From Tabrizicola soli (GTDB lineage: Bacteria; Pseudomonadota; Alphaproteobacteria; Rhodobacterales; Rhodobacteraceae): a stretch of 64,000 nucleotides of DNA. The position numbers were made by a program, and so were the translations under genes. The stretch lies in assembly GCF_015999335.1 (NCBI RefSeq), contig NZ_JAEACP010000025.1, forward strand, positions 1 through 64,000. Reading direction: 5' to 3'. Below are positions 41,293 through 50,542 of the stretch, piece after piece. The notes beneath the pieces are model-generated. The model was not told the origin of the DNA and ran no database searches. It worked only from the letters and a program-made list of their open reading frames with translations. Position 1 is the stretch's first letter. Each line of letters starts with the position of its first letter.

Positions 41293-41759
41293 GCCGGGGC
41301 CTTGAAATTAGGCTTGAATGGGGCCATCCCGGCCCGGGCCAAGGCGTCCGCACGCTCGTTCTCGGCATGCCCGGCATGGCCCTTGATCCAGCGCCAGGTG
41401 ACGCGGTGCCGCGCCTGCGCCGCATCAAGCCTTTGCCAAAGCTCGACATTCTTGACAGGAGGTCCCCCGGCCGTGCGCCAGCCCTTGCGCTTCCAGTTGT
41501 GGATCCACTCGGTCACGCCATTCTTCACATAGGCGCTGTCGGTGACGATGGTGATCTCGGACGGCCGCGCCAGCGCCTCCAGCGCCGAGATCGCGGCCAT
41601 CAGTTCCATCCGGTTGTTGGTGGTCTGTGCCTCGCCGCCCATCAACTCGCGTTCCTTGATGACCACCCCGTCCTCGCGCGCCAGCATCAGCACGCCCCAG
41701 CCACCGGGGCCGGGATTGCCCGAGCAGGCACCATCGGTATAGGCGAAAAGCTGCGGCAT
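41289..41759 (-). CDS. rnhA: ribonuclease HI
   Basis: Degrades RNA in RNA-DNA hybrids. This 156-residue enzyme has the four acidic residues in [18 protein letters not shown] (Asp9), NRMELMA, VTDSAYV and the C-terminal [14 protein letters not shown] block. Normal size. It is translated with the DUF3429 gene upstream (3-bp gap) and the TRIC gene downstream (4-bp overlap). Confidence 0.96.
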   Translation of the reverse strand: MPQLFAYTDGACSGNPGPGGWGVLMLAREDGVVIKERELMGGEAQTTNNRMELMAAISALEALARPSEITIVTDSAYVKNGVTEWIHNWKRKGWRTAGGPPVKNVELWQRLDAAQARHRVTWRWIKGHAGHAENERADALARAGMAPFKPNFKAPA

Positions 41760-41762
41760 GGC

Positions 41763-42224
41763 TCAGGCCTGCAACGGGATGGCGAGGCAGGCGAGCACGA
41801 CGACGGTCAGCATCACCCGCAGCCGCAGCCACCAGACCGGCGCCAGGCCCCAGGCGGAATACATCGCATCGAGAAGGAGGAGGCCGACGAAGCCGGCGGC
41901 CAGGAAGATCGTGGAATTGGCGCTGGCATCGGTGACGGTGAAGAACACCCAGAGCGCCGGGATCACCGAAAGGGCATAGGCGGCCCCGGCCTCGCGCCCC
42001 TCGGCCTTCGTGGCAAAACCCCAGAGGACGCCGGACATGAAGGACAGGATCACCGTGCCATAGGTCAGCCCGACATAGGCCCCCAGGAACATCGGCGGCA
42101 GCCATTGCCCGGCCCATCCGGCCAGTGCCGGCGACAGGTGGGTGGCGGCCGACCAGAGGAAGGGGATCAGCCCGGCAAGGCCAAGCAGCAGGGCAGGGCG
42201 GGGGATGCGGCGGTCGTTGTCCAT
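41763..42224 (-). CDS. DUF3429 membrane protein
   Basis: This 153-residue protein has four to five hydrophobic helices with the family pattern LGLAGLIPFLWSA, YGTVILSFMSGVLWGF and LVLACLAI-type C-terminus. The function of DUF3429 is unknown. It is the first gene of a three-gene unit with rnhA and the TRIC-type gene. Confidence 0.85.
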   Translation of the reverse strand: MDNDRRIPRPALLLGLAGLIPFLWSAATHLSPALAGWAGQWLPPMFLGAYVGLTYGTVILSFMSGVLWGFATKAEGREAGAAYALSVIPALWVFFTVTDASANSTIFLAAGFVGLLLLDAMYSAWGLAPVWWLRLRVMLTVVVLACLAIPLQA

Positions 42225-42265
42225 GGCCCTGATCTAGCCCGACGGGCGGCGCAAGGCCAGCCGGA

Positions 42266-42739
42266 TCAGTCGGTCAGGAAGCGGTGCAGGCGCGCGGGAA
42301 TGGCTGCCCGGATCGCGGCAAGCACGCCGGCGACGCGCCCGGCATCCTGTTCGCGGACCTGCGAAGGCAGGTCGATCTTCGTGCCGTCCAGCCAGACCGC
42401 CCCATAGACGGCCCCGCCGCCGACAGCGAGATCCTCGGGCGGGTGGGCCGGTTCCTCGCGCAGGTTGCTGGCAACGGCGGCGGCGCGGATCGCCTCCAGC
42501 GCAGCCTCGCCGACCTTGGCGCGGCGCGTCTTGCAGGCCGGCTCCTCGGTCTCGTAGCCCGTGCATCGCTTCAGGAACAACGTGCCGTTTTCATGGATGA
42601 TGACGCTGGCCTCCCAGGCATATTCCGGCGGCAGGCTGCCCGAGTCGGCGCGGTATTCCGCCAGGACCGGGGCGTCCTCGGCCAAGGCGGCGGGGGCGAG
42701 CAGCATGAGAAGGGCGGCCAGGGCGGTCAGGCGGGGCAT
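42266..42739 (-). CDS. hypothetical exported protein
   Basis: This 157-residue protein has a signal peptide (MPRLTALAALLMLLAPAALA, cleavage near AEDAP). The mature part has two Cys about ten residues apart (RCTGYETEEPAC) that may form a disulfide. A GTG one codon upstream is the alternative start. It lies between ispH and DUF3429. Family not recognised. Confidence 0.65.
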   Translation of the reverse strand: MPRLTALAALLMLLAPAALAEDAPVLAEYRADSGSLPPEYAWEASVIIHENGTLFLKRCTGYETEEPACKTRRAKVGEAALEAIRAAAVASNLREEPAHPPEDLAVGGGAVYGAVWLDGTKIDLPSQVREQDAGRVAGVLAAIRAAIPARLHRFLTD

Positions 42740-42811
42740 CACTGGTGTCCGGGCTATCGTTGCTGTCCAGCCCTCATAGCATCCCGGTCGAATAGCGGCC
42801 CAGTAAGGAAT

Positions 42812-43765
42812 TCACGCCGGTTCGCGCAGGATGCGGGGGACCTTGAACTCGATGTCCTCGACTGCGGTCTCGACCTGTTCCACGGTTACGGCGAAACGGG
42901 TGCGGAAGGCGTCGATGACCTCGTTGACCAGCACTTCGGGCGCGCTGGCCCCGGCGGTCAGGCCGATGGCGCGGACACCCGTGAGGGCGCGCCAGTCGAT
43001 GTCGGCGGCGCGCTGGATCAGCATCGAGTAGCCGCAGCCCGCCGCGCTGCCGACCTCGACCAGGCGGCGCGAGTTCGACGAGTTCGGCGCCCCGATCACC
43101 AGCAGCGCGTCGATCTTCGGGGCGACGGCCTTGACGGCGGCCTGGCGGTTGGTGGTGGCGTAGCAGATGTCGTCGTGGGCGGGGGCGTGGATCAGGGGGA
43201 AGCGGGCCTTCAGCGCGGCGGCGATCCCGGCGGTGTCGTCGACCGAGAGCGTGGTCTGGGTGATGAACGCGAGCTTTGCGGGGTCGCGGACCTGCAGGCG
43301 GGCGACATCCTCGACCGTCTCGACCAGCAGGACCTCGCCGGGGGGAAGCTGGCCCATGGTGCCCACCGTCTCGGGGTGGCCGGCGTGGCCGATGTAGATC
43401 ATCTGGGTGCCGGCCTCGTGGTGCCGGGCGGCCTCGTTATGGACCTTGGTGACGAGGGGGCAGGTCGCGTCCACGGCGATCATCCGGCGGTCGGCGGCCT
43501 CGGCCGGGACGGATTTCGGGACGCCGTGGGCCGAGAAGACGACGGGGCGGTCGTCGGGGCATTCCGACAGCTCCTCGACGAAGACGGCGCCCTGGGCGCG
43601 GAGGGCGTCGACGACGAAGCGGTTGTGGACGATCTCGTGCCGGACGTAGACCGGGGGGCCCCATTTCTGCAGGGCCATCTCGACGATCTTGATGGCGCGA
43701 TCCACCCCGGCGCAGAAGCCGCGGGGGGCGGCGAGGTAGAGGGTCAGGGGGGGAAGGTCGGGCAT
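42812..43765 (-). CDS. ispH: 4-hydroxy-3-methylbut-2-enyl diphosphate reductase
   Basis: Last step of the MEP isoprenoid pathway, producing IPP and DMAPP. The 317-residue iron-sulfur enzyme has the three conserved cysteines in [15 protein letters not shown] (Cys18), [13 protein letters not shown] and AAGCGYS, plus [12 protein letters not shown] and [14 protein letters not shown]. The frame is open about 350 bp further upstream, but only the start at 43765 gives the normal N-terminus; the extra part is a decayed gene copy. Confidence 0.96.
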   Translation of the reverse strand: MPDLPPLTLYLAAPRGFCAGVDRAIKIVEMALQKWGPPVYVRHEIVHNRFVVDALRAQGAVFVEELSECPDDRPVVFSAHGVPKSVPAEAADRRMIAVDATCPLVTKVHNEAARHHEAGTQMIYIGHAGHPETVGTMGQLPPGEVLLVETVEDVARLQVRDPAKLAFITQTTLSVDDTAGIAAALKARFPLIHAPAHDDICYATTNRQAAVKAVAPKIDALLVIGAPNSSNSRRLVEVGSAAGCGYSMLIQRAADIDWRALTGVRAIGLTAGASAPEVLVNEVIDAFRTRFAVTVEQVETAVEDIEFKVPRILREPA

Positions 43766-43932
43766 CGGGAAGGTCCGTGGCTGGTCGGGGCAGATGTAGG
43801 CGCTGCGGGGGGCGGCGTCCAGCGTGGTGGTGCCTGTCCGCGCGGGACAGCTACTCCAGCCAAGTGACTTCAATGGCTTGCCTGTTGGCATTAGCGGTTT
43901 GGCAAGATTTTCCGGCCGAATCCCGGATCCAT

Positions 43933-44095
43933 TCCCGCCCCGAAGGCCGCCGCACCAAGCCGGGCCGGCGCGGCATGGCGGCGAGCGACGGGAACAGCGC
44001 CACAGGCACTCCGGCGTGGGCGACGCGCAGGCCCCTCCCGGCAGCCAGTCGAGCAGGGGAGCCCGGATGCCCCAGCGGGTCCGCCAGACTTCGGC
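43933..44095 (-). pseudogene. decayed partial copy of the neighbouring VTT membrane protein gene
   Basis: This stretch resembles the 3' part of the gene at 44147-44575 in the same orientation. Matching blocks include CCCCGAAGGCCGC at the left, the AGC-C-AG-CCGGG-CG-GCGGCAT stretch, GGAACAG-GCCAC-GGCAC in the middle, and CCGGCAGCCAG-TGAGCAGG-GA plus GCCCCAGCGGG at the right. The reading frame is broken: [16 protein letters not shown] is in one frame and AGVPVALF in another. It is therefore a frameshifted, truncated tandem duplicate. The 167 bp from here to ispH (43766-43932) show no feature. Confidence 0.65.
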
Positions 44096-44146
44096 TTGTC
44101 TGTGGATCAATGGCAAGACCTCCGGGGTGGCCCGCCGTATCCTTTC

Positions 44147-44575
44147 CTACCCCCCGAAGGCCGCAGCTCCGAGCCAGGCCAATGCGGCATAGCGGCCGGT
44201 CTTGGCCAGCGTGACAAGCAGCAGGAACAGGGCCACGGGCACGCGCAGCACGCCGGCGAGGGCGACGAACAGGTCCCCGCCCGGCAGCCAGCTGAGCAGG
44301 AGAGTCCAGACGCCCCAGCGGGCCTGCCAGGCCTCGGCCCGTGCCATCTGCGCAGGTTTCAGCGGGAACCAGCGGTGGTCGCGACGCCCACCCAGCCAGC
44401 GGCCGAGCGCATAGGTCACGCAGGAACCGAGCACATTCCCGACCGAGGCCACGAGGACCAGAGCCAGCGCGGGCCAGCCTGCGGCCTGCAGGCCGAGAAA
44501 GACGATCTCGGACTGGAAGGGGAGCGGGCTGGCGGCCAGGAGGGCCGCCAGAAACAGGCCGGAAAGCGCGATCAC
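44147..44575 (-). CDS. VTT/DedA-like (YqaA-type) membrane protein
   Basis: This 142-residue inner membrane protein has the SNARE-associated/VTT pattern: ASVGNVLGSCVTYALGRWLG, then WGVWTLLLSWLPGGDLFVAL and a hydrophobic C-terminus (YAALAWLGAAAFGG). YqaA-type members are short DedA relatives linked to membrane lipid scrambling or homeostasis. A truncated, frameshifted copy of its 3' end lies just downstream. Confidence 0.85.
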   Translation of the reverse strand: MIALSGLFLAALLAASPLPFQSEIVFLGLQAAGWPALALVLVASVGNVLGSCVTYALGRWLGGRRDHRWFPLKPAQMARAEAWQARWGVWTLLLSWLPGGDLFVALAGVLRVPVALFLLLVTLAKTGRYAALAWLGAAAFGG

Positions 44576-44591
44576 GCCGGACGCGCCGGGA

Positions 44592-45167
44592 TCACTTCGC
44601 CCCGACCGGAACCTCGTCGGGGGTAACGGGGCGCGGCTCGCGCGGCGGGCGGCCGATGACTTCGCGCAACTCGTCCAGCTCGATGAAGTTGTCGGCCTGA
44701 CGGCGCAGTTCGTCGGCGATCATCGGCGGCTGGCTGCGGATCGTCGAGACGACCGAGACGCGGACGCCCTGCCGCTGCAGGCTTTCCACCAGGGGACGGA
44801 AATCCCCGTCGCCCGAGAACAGGACCACATGGTCGATCCGGGGCGCGAGTTCCATCGCATCGACACAAAGCTCGATGTCCATGTTGCCCTTGACCTTCCG
44901 CCGCCCCTGGCTGTCGGTATATTCCTTCGCCGGCTTGGTGCGCATGGTGAAGCCGTTGTAGTGCAGCCAGTCCACCAGCGGCCGGATCGGGGAATATTCC
45001 TCGTTCTCGAGCAGCGCGGTGTAGTAGAACGCCCGAAGCAGCTTGCCGCGGCGCATGAATTCCATTCGCAGAAGCTTGTAGTCGATGTCGAAACCCAGCG
45101 CCTTCGCCGCAGCGTAAAGGTTCGAACCATCAATGAACAGCGCAAGCCGTTCGTCCTTGTAAAACAT
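44592..45167 (-). CDS. NYN-domain protein (LabA/DUF88 family)
   Basis: This 191-residue predicted PIN-like ribonuclease has acidic residues in LALFIDGSNLYAAAKAL, KGNMDIELCVDAMEL and LFSGDGDFRPLVESL, matching the NYN nuclease site. The C-terminus is Pro-rich. It is divergent from folK. A plausible minus-strand promoter lies at 45256-45283. Confidence 0.9.
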   Translation of the reverse strand: MFYKDERLALFIDGSNLYAAAKALGFDIDYKLLRMEFMRRGKLLRAFYYTALLENEEYSPIRPLVDWLHYNGFTMRTKPAKEYTDSQGRRKVKGNMDIELCVDAMELAPRIDHVVLFSGDGDFRPLVESLQRQGVRVSVVSTIRSQPPMIADELRRQADNFIELDELREVIGRPPREPRPVTPDEVPVGAK

Positions 45168-45255
45168 CTAGTGGTCCCCTCAAACCCGCCGGCTGGACGA
45201 ACTTCCGTGTCCGAAGCGCATCGTGTAGTGAATTCCCAACAGCCGACTTCCGGTG

Positions 45256-45283
45256 ATTATCAGTTTGCATCCTGTCGCGACAA
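45256..45283 (-). promoter_or_regulatory. possible promoter of the NYN gene
   Basis: On the minus strand TTGTCG (45283-45278), a 16-bp spacer, and GATAAT (45261-45256). It overlaps a TGTCGCGACA palindrome. Confidence 0.4.
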
Positions 45284-45311
45284 GTCAACTCTGGGAACTT
45301 TAGGGTTAATC

Positions 45312-45884
45312 ATGCGTGAATCCGATCATGCTTTGGTCGCACTCGGCGCAAATCTGCCATTCGGGGGCGAACCTCCGGAAGCGACCCTCAGCCATGCGTT
45401 GAGCGCCCTCGCCGATGAGGGTCTTCCCGTGCTGTCGGTCAGCCGGTTCTTTGCCACGCCCTGCTTTCCGGTGGGGGCGGGGCCGGACTATGTGAATGCG
45501 GCGGCAGTGGTCGATTGCCGTGCGGCCGGGGGGGCGGCCGGGATTCTGGCGCGGCTGCATGCGGTCGAGGCCCGCTTCGGGCGCGAACGGCTGCAACGCT
45601 GGGGGATGCGGACGCTGGACCTGGACCTGCTGGCGGTGGGTGATTCGGTGCTGCCGGACCCGGCGGTGCAGGATGGTTGGCGTAATCTGCCGGTGGCGGA
45701 GCAGGCCAGCGCCGCGCCGGACCGGCTGATCCTGCCGCATCCGCGGTTGCAGGACCGGGCCTTCGTGCTGGTTCCATTGGCCGATGTAGCCCCCGACTGG
45801 GTGCATCCGCGACTGGGCCTGACGGTGCGGCAGATGCTGGCGGTGCTGCCGCAGACGGATCGCGATGCGGTGAAACCGCTTTGA
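45312..45884 (+). CDS. folK: 2-amino-4-hydroxy-6-hydroxymethyldihydropteridine diphosphokinase
   Basis: HPPK of folate synthesis transfers pyrophosphate from ATP to 6-hydroxymethyl-dihydropterin. The 190-residue protein has VALGANLPFGGEPPEATL at its N-terminus and the signature RWGMRTLDLDLLAVGD and LPHPRLQDRAFVLVPLADVAP. ATG at 45312 is preceded by TAGGGTT, a weak RBS. Folate supply is relevant to the C1-tetrahydrofolate chemistry of the methylamine genes, though it is not linked to them. Confidence 0.94.
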   Translation: MRESDHALVALGANLPFGGEPPEATLSHALSALADEGLPVLSVSRFFATPCFPVGAGPDYVNAAAVVDCRAAGGAAGILARLHAVEARFGRERLQRWGMRTLDLDLLAVGDSVLPDPAVQDGWRNLPVAEQASAAPDRLILPHPRLQDRAFVLVPLADVAPDWVHPRLGLTVRQMLAVLPQTDRDAVKPL

Positions 45885-45902
45885 TTTGCGGCGATTCCGC
45901 GC

Positions 45903-45931
45903 TTGTCAAGCCATGCCATTGCGCCTAAATA
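45903..45931 (+). promoter_or_regulatory. sigma70-type promoter of rpoZ-rsh
   Basis: TTGTCA at 45903-45908, a 17-bp spacer and TAAATA at 45926-45931, about 38 bp before the rpoZ ATG. Good match and spacing. Confidence 0.65.
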
Positions 45932-45968
45932 GGCCACTTCCAGCGAAGCTTCGGGATTGGAGTTGCTC

Positions 45969-46322
45969 ATGGCCCGCGTGACGGTCGAAGATTGCGTTGA
46001 CAAGGTGCCGAACAGGTTCGAGCTCGTGATGCTTGCTGCCCACCGGGCGCGCGAGATCCAGTCGGGCTCGCCCCTGACCATCGACCGCGACAACGACAAG
46101 AACCCGGTCGTCGCCCTGCGCGAGATCGCCGACGAGACCCAGTCGGCCGATGTCCTGCGCGAGCGGATGATCGAAAGCCACCAGACCCAGATCGAGGTGG
46201 ACGAGCCCGAGGAAGACCAGATGGCGCTTCTGATGGGTGGCGAGATGGATCGTCCGATGGTGGACGACATGTCGGAAGAAAAGCTGCTGCGCGCGCTGAT
46301 GGAAGCCCAGGGCGAAGTCTAA
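45969..46322 (+). CDS. rpoZ: RNA polymerase omega subunit
   Basis: This 117-residue omega subunit has the typical start [20 protein letters not shown] and [18 protein letters not shown], with the acidic C-terminus usual in alphaproteobacteria. It helps assemble RNA polymerase. ATG at 45969 is chosen over an upstream TTG. The rsh gene follows 27 bp later, the common rpoZ-rsh order. Confidence 0.96.
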   Translation: MARVTVEDCVDKVPNRFELVMLAAHRAREIQSGSPLTIDRDNDKNPVVALREIADETQSADVLRERMIESHQTQIEVDEPEEDQMALLMGGEMDRPMVDDMSEEKLLRALMEAQGEV

Positions 46323-46349
46323 GGGTCTTGGCCCGCGGGTGGGGCGGTG

Positions 46350-48467
46350 ATGATCGACGTCGATGACCTCATCGCCCTGGTTCGCAACTACAACCCGCGT
46401 TGCAATGTCGATCTGATCCGTCGGGCCTATGCCTATGGGCTGAAGATGCACGAGGGCCAGGTCCGCAAGTCGGGCGAGCCCTATTTCACCCATCCGGTCG
46501 CCGTCGCCGCCATCCTGACCGAGCAGCGGCTGGATGACGCGACCATCGTCACCGCCCTCCTGCACGACACGATCGAGGACACGCGCTCCACCTATTCCGA
46601 GGTGGCGGAGCTTTTCGGGGCCGAGGTCGCGGAACTGGTCGACGGGGTCACGAAGCTGACCAACCTGCAGCTCTCCAGCGCCGGCAGCCAGCAGGCCGAG
46701 AACTTCCGCAAGCTCTTCATGGCGATGAGCCGCGACCTGCGGGTGATCCTGGTCAAGCTGGCCGACCGTCTGCACAACATGCGGACGATCAAGTCGATGA
46801 AGCCGGAAAAGCAGGCCCAGAAGGCGCGCGAGACGATGGAGATCTTCGCTCCGCTCGCCGGGCGGATGGGGATGCAGTGGATGCGCGAGGAGCTGGAGGA
46901 CCTGTCCTTCAAGGTCCTGAACCCCGAGGCGCGCAACTCGATCATGCGGCGCTTCCTGACGCTGCAGCGCGAAACGGGCGACGTGGTTCACAAGATCACC
47001 GGCGACATCCGGCACGAGCTGGAGAAGGCGCAGATCGAGGCCGATGTCTATGGCCGCGCGAAGAAGCCCTATTCGATCTGGCGCAAGATGCAGGAGAAGG
47101 ACCTCGCCTTCTCCAGCCTGTCGGACATCTACGGCTTCCGGGTGATCTGCGGCAGCGTGGCGGACTGCTACCGTATCCTGGGCGTGATCCACCAGAGATG
47201 GCGCGCGGTGCCGGGGCGGTTCAAGGATTACATCAGCCAGCCGAAGAACAACGGCTATCGCTCGATCCACACCACGGTCTCGGGGCGCGACGGCAAGCGG
47301 GTCGAGGTGCAGATCCGCACGCGCGAGATGCACGAGGTGGCCGAGGCGGGCGTCGCGGCGCACTGGTCCTACCGCGAGGGCGTGCGCGCCCCGAACCCGT
47401 TCGCGGTCGATCCGGCGAAGTGGATCGCCACGCTGACCGAGCGGCTGGACGAAGGCGACACCGACGAGTTTCTCGAGAACGTGAAGCTCGAGATGTATTC
47501 CGACCAGGTGTTCTGCTTCACGCCGAAGGGTGACGTGATCCAGCTGCCGCGCGGGGCGACGCCGCTGGATTATGCCTATGCGATCCATACGCGGATCGGG
47601 AACTCCTGCGTTTCCGCCAAGATCGACGGGATCCGGGTGCCCTTGTGGACCCGGCTGAAGAACGGCCAGTCGGTCGAGATCCTCACCGCCGAGGGCCAGC
47701 GCCCGCAGGCGAGCTGGATCGACATCGTCACCACCGGCCGGGCGAAGGCCGCGATCCGGCGCAGCCTGCGCGAGGAGGACCGGGGCCGCTTCGTCAAGCT
47801 GGGCCAGGAACTGGCGCGGGCGGCTTTCGAGCATGTCGGCAAGAAGGCCAGCGAGAAGGCGCTGCGCACGGCGGCCAAGATGCTGGGGCTGGCGGACGAG
47901 AACGATCTTCTGGCGCGCCTCGGCTCGGCCGAGATGCCGGCGCGGCGGGTGGTGGAAACCCTGTATCCCGAGCTTGCCATGGCCGTGGCCGAGGAGGTGG
48001 ACGCGAAACGCCCGGTGGTGGGCCTGACCGCCGACCAGAGCTTCCGCCGCGCCCAGTGCTGCCAGCCGGTGCCGGGCGAGCGGATCGTCGGCATCACCTA
48101 TCGCGGCCAGGGCGTCGTGGTCCATGCCATCGACTGCCGCGCGCTGGAGGAGTTCGAGGACCAGACCTCGCGCTGGGTGGACCTGCACTGGCATTCCGGG
48201 CGGCACGCGCCGGCCTATACGGTATCGCTCGACATCACGATCTCGAACGACGCCGGGGTGCTGGGGCGGATCTGCACCTTGATCGGCGAGCAGAAGGCCA
48301 ATATCTCCGACCTCAGGTTCACTGATCGTAAACCGGATTTTTACCGGCTTATCATTGACGTCGACCTGCGCGACGTCGAACATCTGCACACGGTCATGAC
48401 CGCGCTTGAAGCCGACACGGATGTGGCGCAGATCTCGCGGCACCGCGATCTGACGCGGCGGCCGTAA
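46350..48467 (+). CDS. bifunctional (p)ppGpp synthetase/hydrolase (RelA/SpoT homologue)
   Basis: The Rsh protein of 705 residues makes and destroys (p)ppGpp. It has the HD hydrolase domain (His48, His72-Asp73 in VTALLHDTIED), synthetase domain with RFKDYISQPKNNGYRSIHTT, TGS domain (DQVFCFTPKGDVIQLPRGAT) and a C-terminal ACT domain (YTVSLDITISNDAGVLGRIC). Both catalytic halves look intact. A GTG one codon upstream is the alternative start. It is the only such gene in the window, as usual for alphaproteobacteria. Confidence 0.95.
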   Translation: MIDVDDLIALVRNYNPRCNVDLIRRAYAYGLKMHEGQVRKSGEPYFTHPVAVAAILTEQRLDDATIVTALLHDTIEDTRSTYSEVAELFGAEVAELVDGVTKLTNLQLSSAGSQQAENFRKLFMAMSRDLRVILVKLADRLHNMRTIKSMKPEKQAQKARETMEIFAPLAGRMGMQWMREELEDLSFKVLNPEARNSIMRRFLTLQRETGDVVHKITGDIRHELEKAQIEADVYGRAKKPYSIWRKMQEKDLAFSSLSDIYGFRVICGSVADCYRILGVIHQRWRAVPGRFKDYISQPKNNGYRSIHTTVSGRDGKRVEVQIRTREMHEVAEAGVAAHWSYREGVRAPNPFAVDPAKWIATLTERLDEGDTDEFLENVKLEMYSDQVFCFTPKGDVIQLPRGATPLDYAYAIHTRIGNSCVSAKIDGIRVPLWTRLKNGQSVEILTAEGQRPQASWIDIVTTGRAKAAIRRSLREEDRGRFVKLGQELARAAFEHVGKKASEKALRTAAKMLGLADENDLLARLGSAEMPARRVVETLYPELAMAVAEEVDAKRPVVGLTADQSFRRAQCCQPVPGERIVGITYRGQGVVVHAIDCRALEEFEDQTSRWVDLHWHSGRHAPAYTVSLDITISNDAGVLGRICTLIGEQKANISDLRFTDRKPDFYRLIIDVDLRDVEHLHTVMTALEADTDVAQISRHRDLTRRP

Positions 48468-48507
48468 CGGGAATTGACGGGCTGGTCCCGGGTGAAGAGG
48501 CAGGGAA

Positions 48508-49218
48508 GTGGTCTTCAAACGCAGGGAACCGTTGGGCTGGGGCGCGTGGCTGCGCGAGCAGGTCTATCCGCGCGGCGGCTTCAAGCGGGCGATCCGCTAT
48601 GTCGTCCACCGGATGCGCCGCCTGCCCGACCAGCCGCACCGGGTGGCGCGCGGGGTCTTCGCCGGTTCGGTGATCGGATTCCTTCCCTTGCCGGGGCTGC
48701 AGTTCGTCGCCGCCTGGGGCGCGGCCCGGCTGGCGCGCGGCAATGTGCTGGCCGCGCTCCTGGCCACCTTCAACACCAATCCGGTGACGACGCCGTTCTT
48801 CGCGGTCCTGGCGATGACGCTGGGGCACTGGATCCTGGGGATCGAGGCCCCGCTCAATGCGGAATACATCGGCAAGGCCTTCGCCAATGCCGGCGCCGAC
48901 CTGTGGTACAACTTCCTTGCGATCTTCGGCCCGGAGCGCACGCGCTGGGACGGGCTGATCCAGTTCTGGCACGAGATCTACTGGCCCTATTTCATCGGCG
49001 CGCTTGGACCTGCCCTGCTGATCAGCGCCGTGGCCTATTACGTCACGATCCCGCTGGTCGCGGCCTATCAGAAGTCCCGCGCCGCCACCGCGCATGAGCG
49101 CAGCGAGCGGCGGCGCGCGATCCGGGCCAAGCTGGCCGAGGCCGCGACCAAGCTGAAGCGGCGGGGCGAGGACGGGCAGGACGTGCCCGAGGATGACGAC
49201 GGGCCGGGAACCCCCTGA
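48508..49218 (+). CDS. DUF2062 membrane protein
   Basis: This 236-residue protein has the DUF2062 core: [39 protein letters not shown] and further hydrophobic helices, then a charged C-terminal tail rich in Lys/Arg/Glu. The GTG start has AGGGAA upstream. It sits between rsh and pdxJ. Function unknown; DUF2062 occurs alone or fused to glycosyltransferases. Confidence 0.9.
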   Translation: MVFKRREPLGWGAWLREQVYPRGGFKRAIRYVVHRMRRLPDQPHRVARGVFAGSVIGFLPLPGLQFVAAWGAARLARGNVLAALLATFNTNPVTTPFFAVLAMTLGHWILGIEAPLNAEYIGKAFANAGADLWYNFLAIFGPERTRWDGLIQFWHEIYWPYFIGALGPALLISAVAYYVTIPLVAAYQKSRAATAHERSERRRAIRAKLAEAATKLKRRGEDGQDVPEDDDGPGTP

Positions 49219-49243
49219 CCCGAACAGGAACGGAGAGCATGCG

Positions 49244-50005
49244 ATGGCAAGGACGATGGGCAGGCTTCGGCTGGGGGTCAACATCGACCATGTGGCGACG
49301 GTGCGCAATGCGCGCGGCTCGGCCTGGCCCGATCCGCTGCGCGCGGCCCTTCTGGCCGAGACGGCGGGGGCCGACGGGATCACCGCGCATCTGCGCGAGG
49401 ACCGCCGCCACATCCGCGACGGCGATATAGAGGCGCTGATGGCGGCGATCTCGATTCCGCTGAACTTCGAATGTGCCGCCACGGCTGAAATGCAGGCCAT
49501 CGCGCTGCGGCACAAGCCGCATGCCGTCTGCCTGGTGCCGGAAAAGCGCGAGGAGCGGACGACCGAGGGGGGCCTCGACGTCGCGGGCGATGTTCCGCGC
49601 CTGACCGACTATATCGCGCCCCTGCGCGAGGCCGGGGCCAGGGTCAGCATGTTCATCGGCCATGATCCCCGCCAGATCGAGGCCAGCGCCCGGATCGGGG
49701 CGGCGGTGGTCGAGCTGCACACCGGGCTTTATTCCGACCTTCTGGCCGAGGGCCATGCCGAACTGGCCGAGCGCGAGCTGGAGGCCCTGCGCAAGGGGGC
49801 GGAACTGGCGGCCGAAGCGGGGCTGGAGGTCCATGCCGGCCACGGGCTGACCTATGACAATGTGGAGCCGATCGCGGCGATCCCGGAACTGGCGGAGCTG
49901 AACATCGGTCACTTCCTCGTGGGCGAGGCGATCTTCCGCGGCCTCGGTCCTGCGATCGAGGAGATGCGGCGGCGGATGGACCTGGCGCGCGGGCCGGTGC
50001 TGTGA
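49244..50005 (+). CDS. pdxJ: pyridoxine 5'-phosphate synthase
   Basis: Condenses 3-amino-1-hydroxyacetone phosphate with deoxyxylulose phosphate in vitamin B6 synthesis. The 253-residue TIM barrel has [43 protein letters not shown] and [12 protein letters not shown] (catalytic His). ATG at 49244 follows CGGAGAG; the frame is open upstream into the DUF2062 gene. acpS follows after a double hairpin. Confidence 0.95.
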   Translation: MARTMGRLRLGVNIDHVATVRNARGSAWPDPLRAALLAETAGADGITAHLREDRRHIRDGDIEALMAAISIPLNFECAATAEMQAIALRHKPHAVCLVPEKREERTTEGGLDVAGDVPRLTDYIAPLREAGARVSMFIGHDPRQIEASARIGAAVVELHTGLYSDLLAEGHAELAERELEALRKGAELAAEAGLEVHAGHGLTYDNVEPIAAIPELAELNIGHFLVGEAIFRGLGPAIEEMRRRMDLARGPVL

Positions 50006-50018
50006 CGGCGGGGGCGCC

Positions 50019-50062
50019 GGAATTCGTGACGAATTCCGAGACGATTTCCGGATCGGAAATCG
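50019..50062. repeat. double hairpin element, copy A (pdxJ-acpS)
   Basis: Two perfect hairpins side by side: GGAATTCG-TGA-CGAATTCC (50019-50037) and CGATTTCCG-GAT-CGGAAATCG (50042-50062), preceded by GGGGCGCC. A second element with the same layout but different stem bases is at 53093-53135. Confidence 0.75.
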
Positions 50063-50084
50063 GCGTTGCGCGGGGAGGCTGGTG

Positions 50085-50516
50085 GTGATCCTGGGGATCG
50101 GCACGGATCTCGCGAACATCGAGCGGATCGAGGGTGTCCTGGCGCGTCACGGCGACCGTTTCCGCGACAGGGTGTTCACCGAAGCCGAGCAACGCAAGGC
50201 CGAAGGCCGAAAGCGCGCCATCGCCGCGACCTATGCCAAGCGCTGGGCCGCGAAGGAGGCCTGTTCCAAGGCCCTGGGCACCGGGTTGCGGATGGGGATT
50301 TCCTGGAAGGACATGGCGGTGACGAACCTGCGCTCGGGCCAGCCGGTGATGCATGTCACGGGCTGGGCGGCCGACCGGCTGCGGGCGATGACGCCTGCGG
50401 GACACGAGGCGGTGATCCATGTGACGCTGACCGACGACCACCCCTGGGCGCAGGCCTTCGTGGTGATCGAGGCCCGGCCGCTGTCCTTGACACCGTCTCC
50501 CTCGCCGCGCATGTAG
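50085..50516 (+). CDS. acpS: holo-[acyl-carrier-protein] synthase
   Basis: Adds 4'-phosphopantetheine to ACP. The 143-residue protein has [20 protein letters not shown] (metal Asp) and [17 protein letters not shown] (catalytic region with Glu/Lys). GTG at 50085 has GGGGAGG at ideal spacing; a GTG one codon earlier is too close. lepB follows 26 bp later in the common acpS-lepB-rnc-era order. Confidence 0.93.
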   Translation: MILGIGTDLANIERIEGVLARHGDRFRDRVFTEAEQRKAEGRKRAIAATYAKRWAAKEACSKALGTGLRMGISWKDMAVTNLRSGQPVMHVTGWAADRLRAMTPAGHEAVIHVTLTDDHPWAQAFVVIEARPLSLTPSPSPRM

Positions 50517-50542
50517 CGGCGGTTATCGCAAGGCAGGGCATC

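Noticed and set aside
40106-41449. 447-residue fused frame covering the TetR and TRIC genes
   Set aside because: Only the last 166 codons look like a protein family (TetR); the rest is the shadow of the TRIC-type gene in another frame.
42812-44116. IspH with a 117-residue N-terminal extension
   Set aside because: The extension comes from the decayed VTT gene copy; the start at 43765 gives the normal IspH N-terminus.
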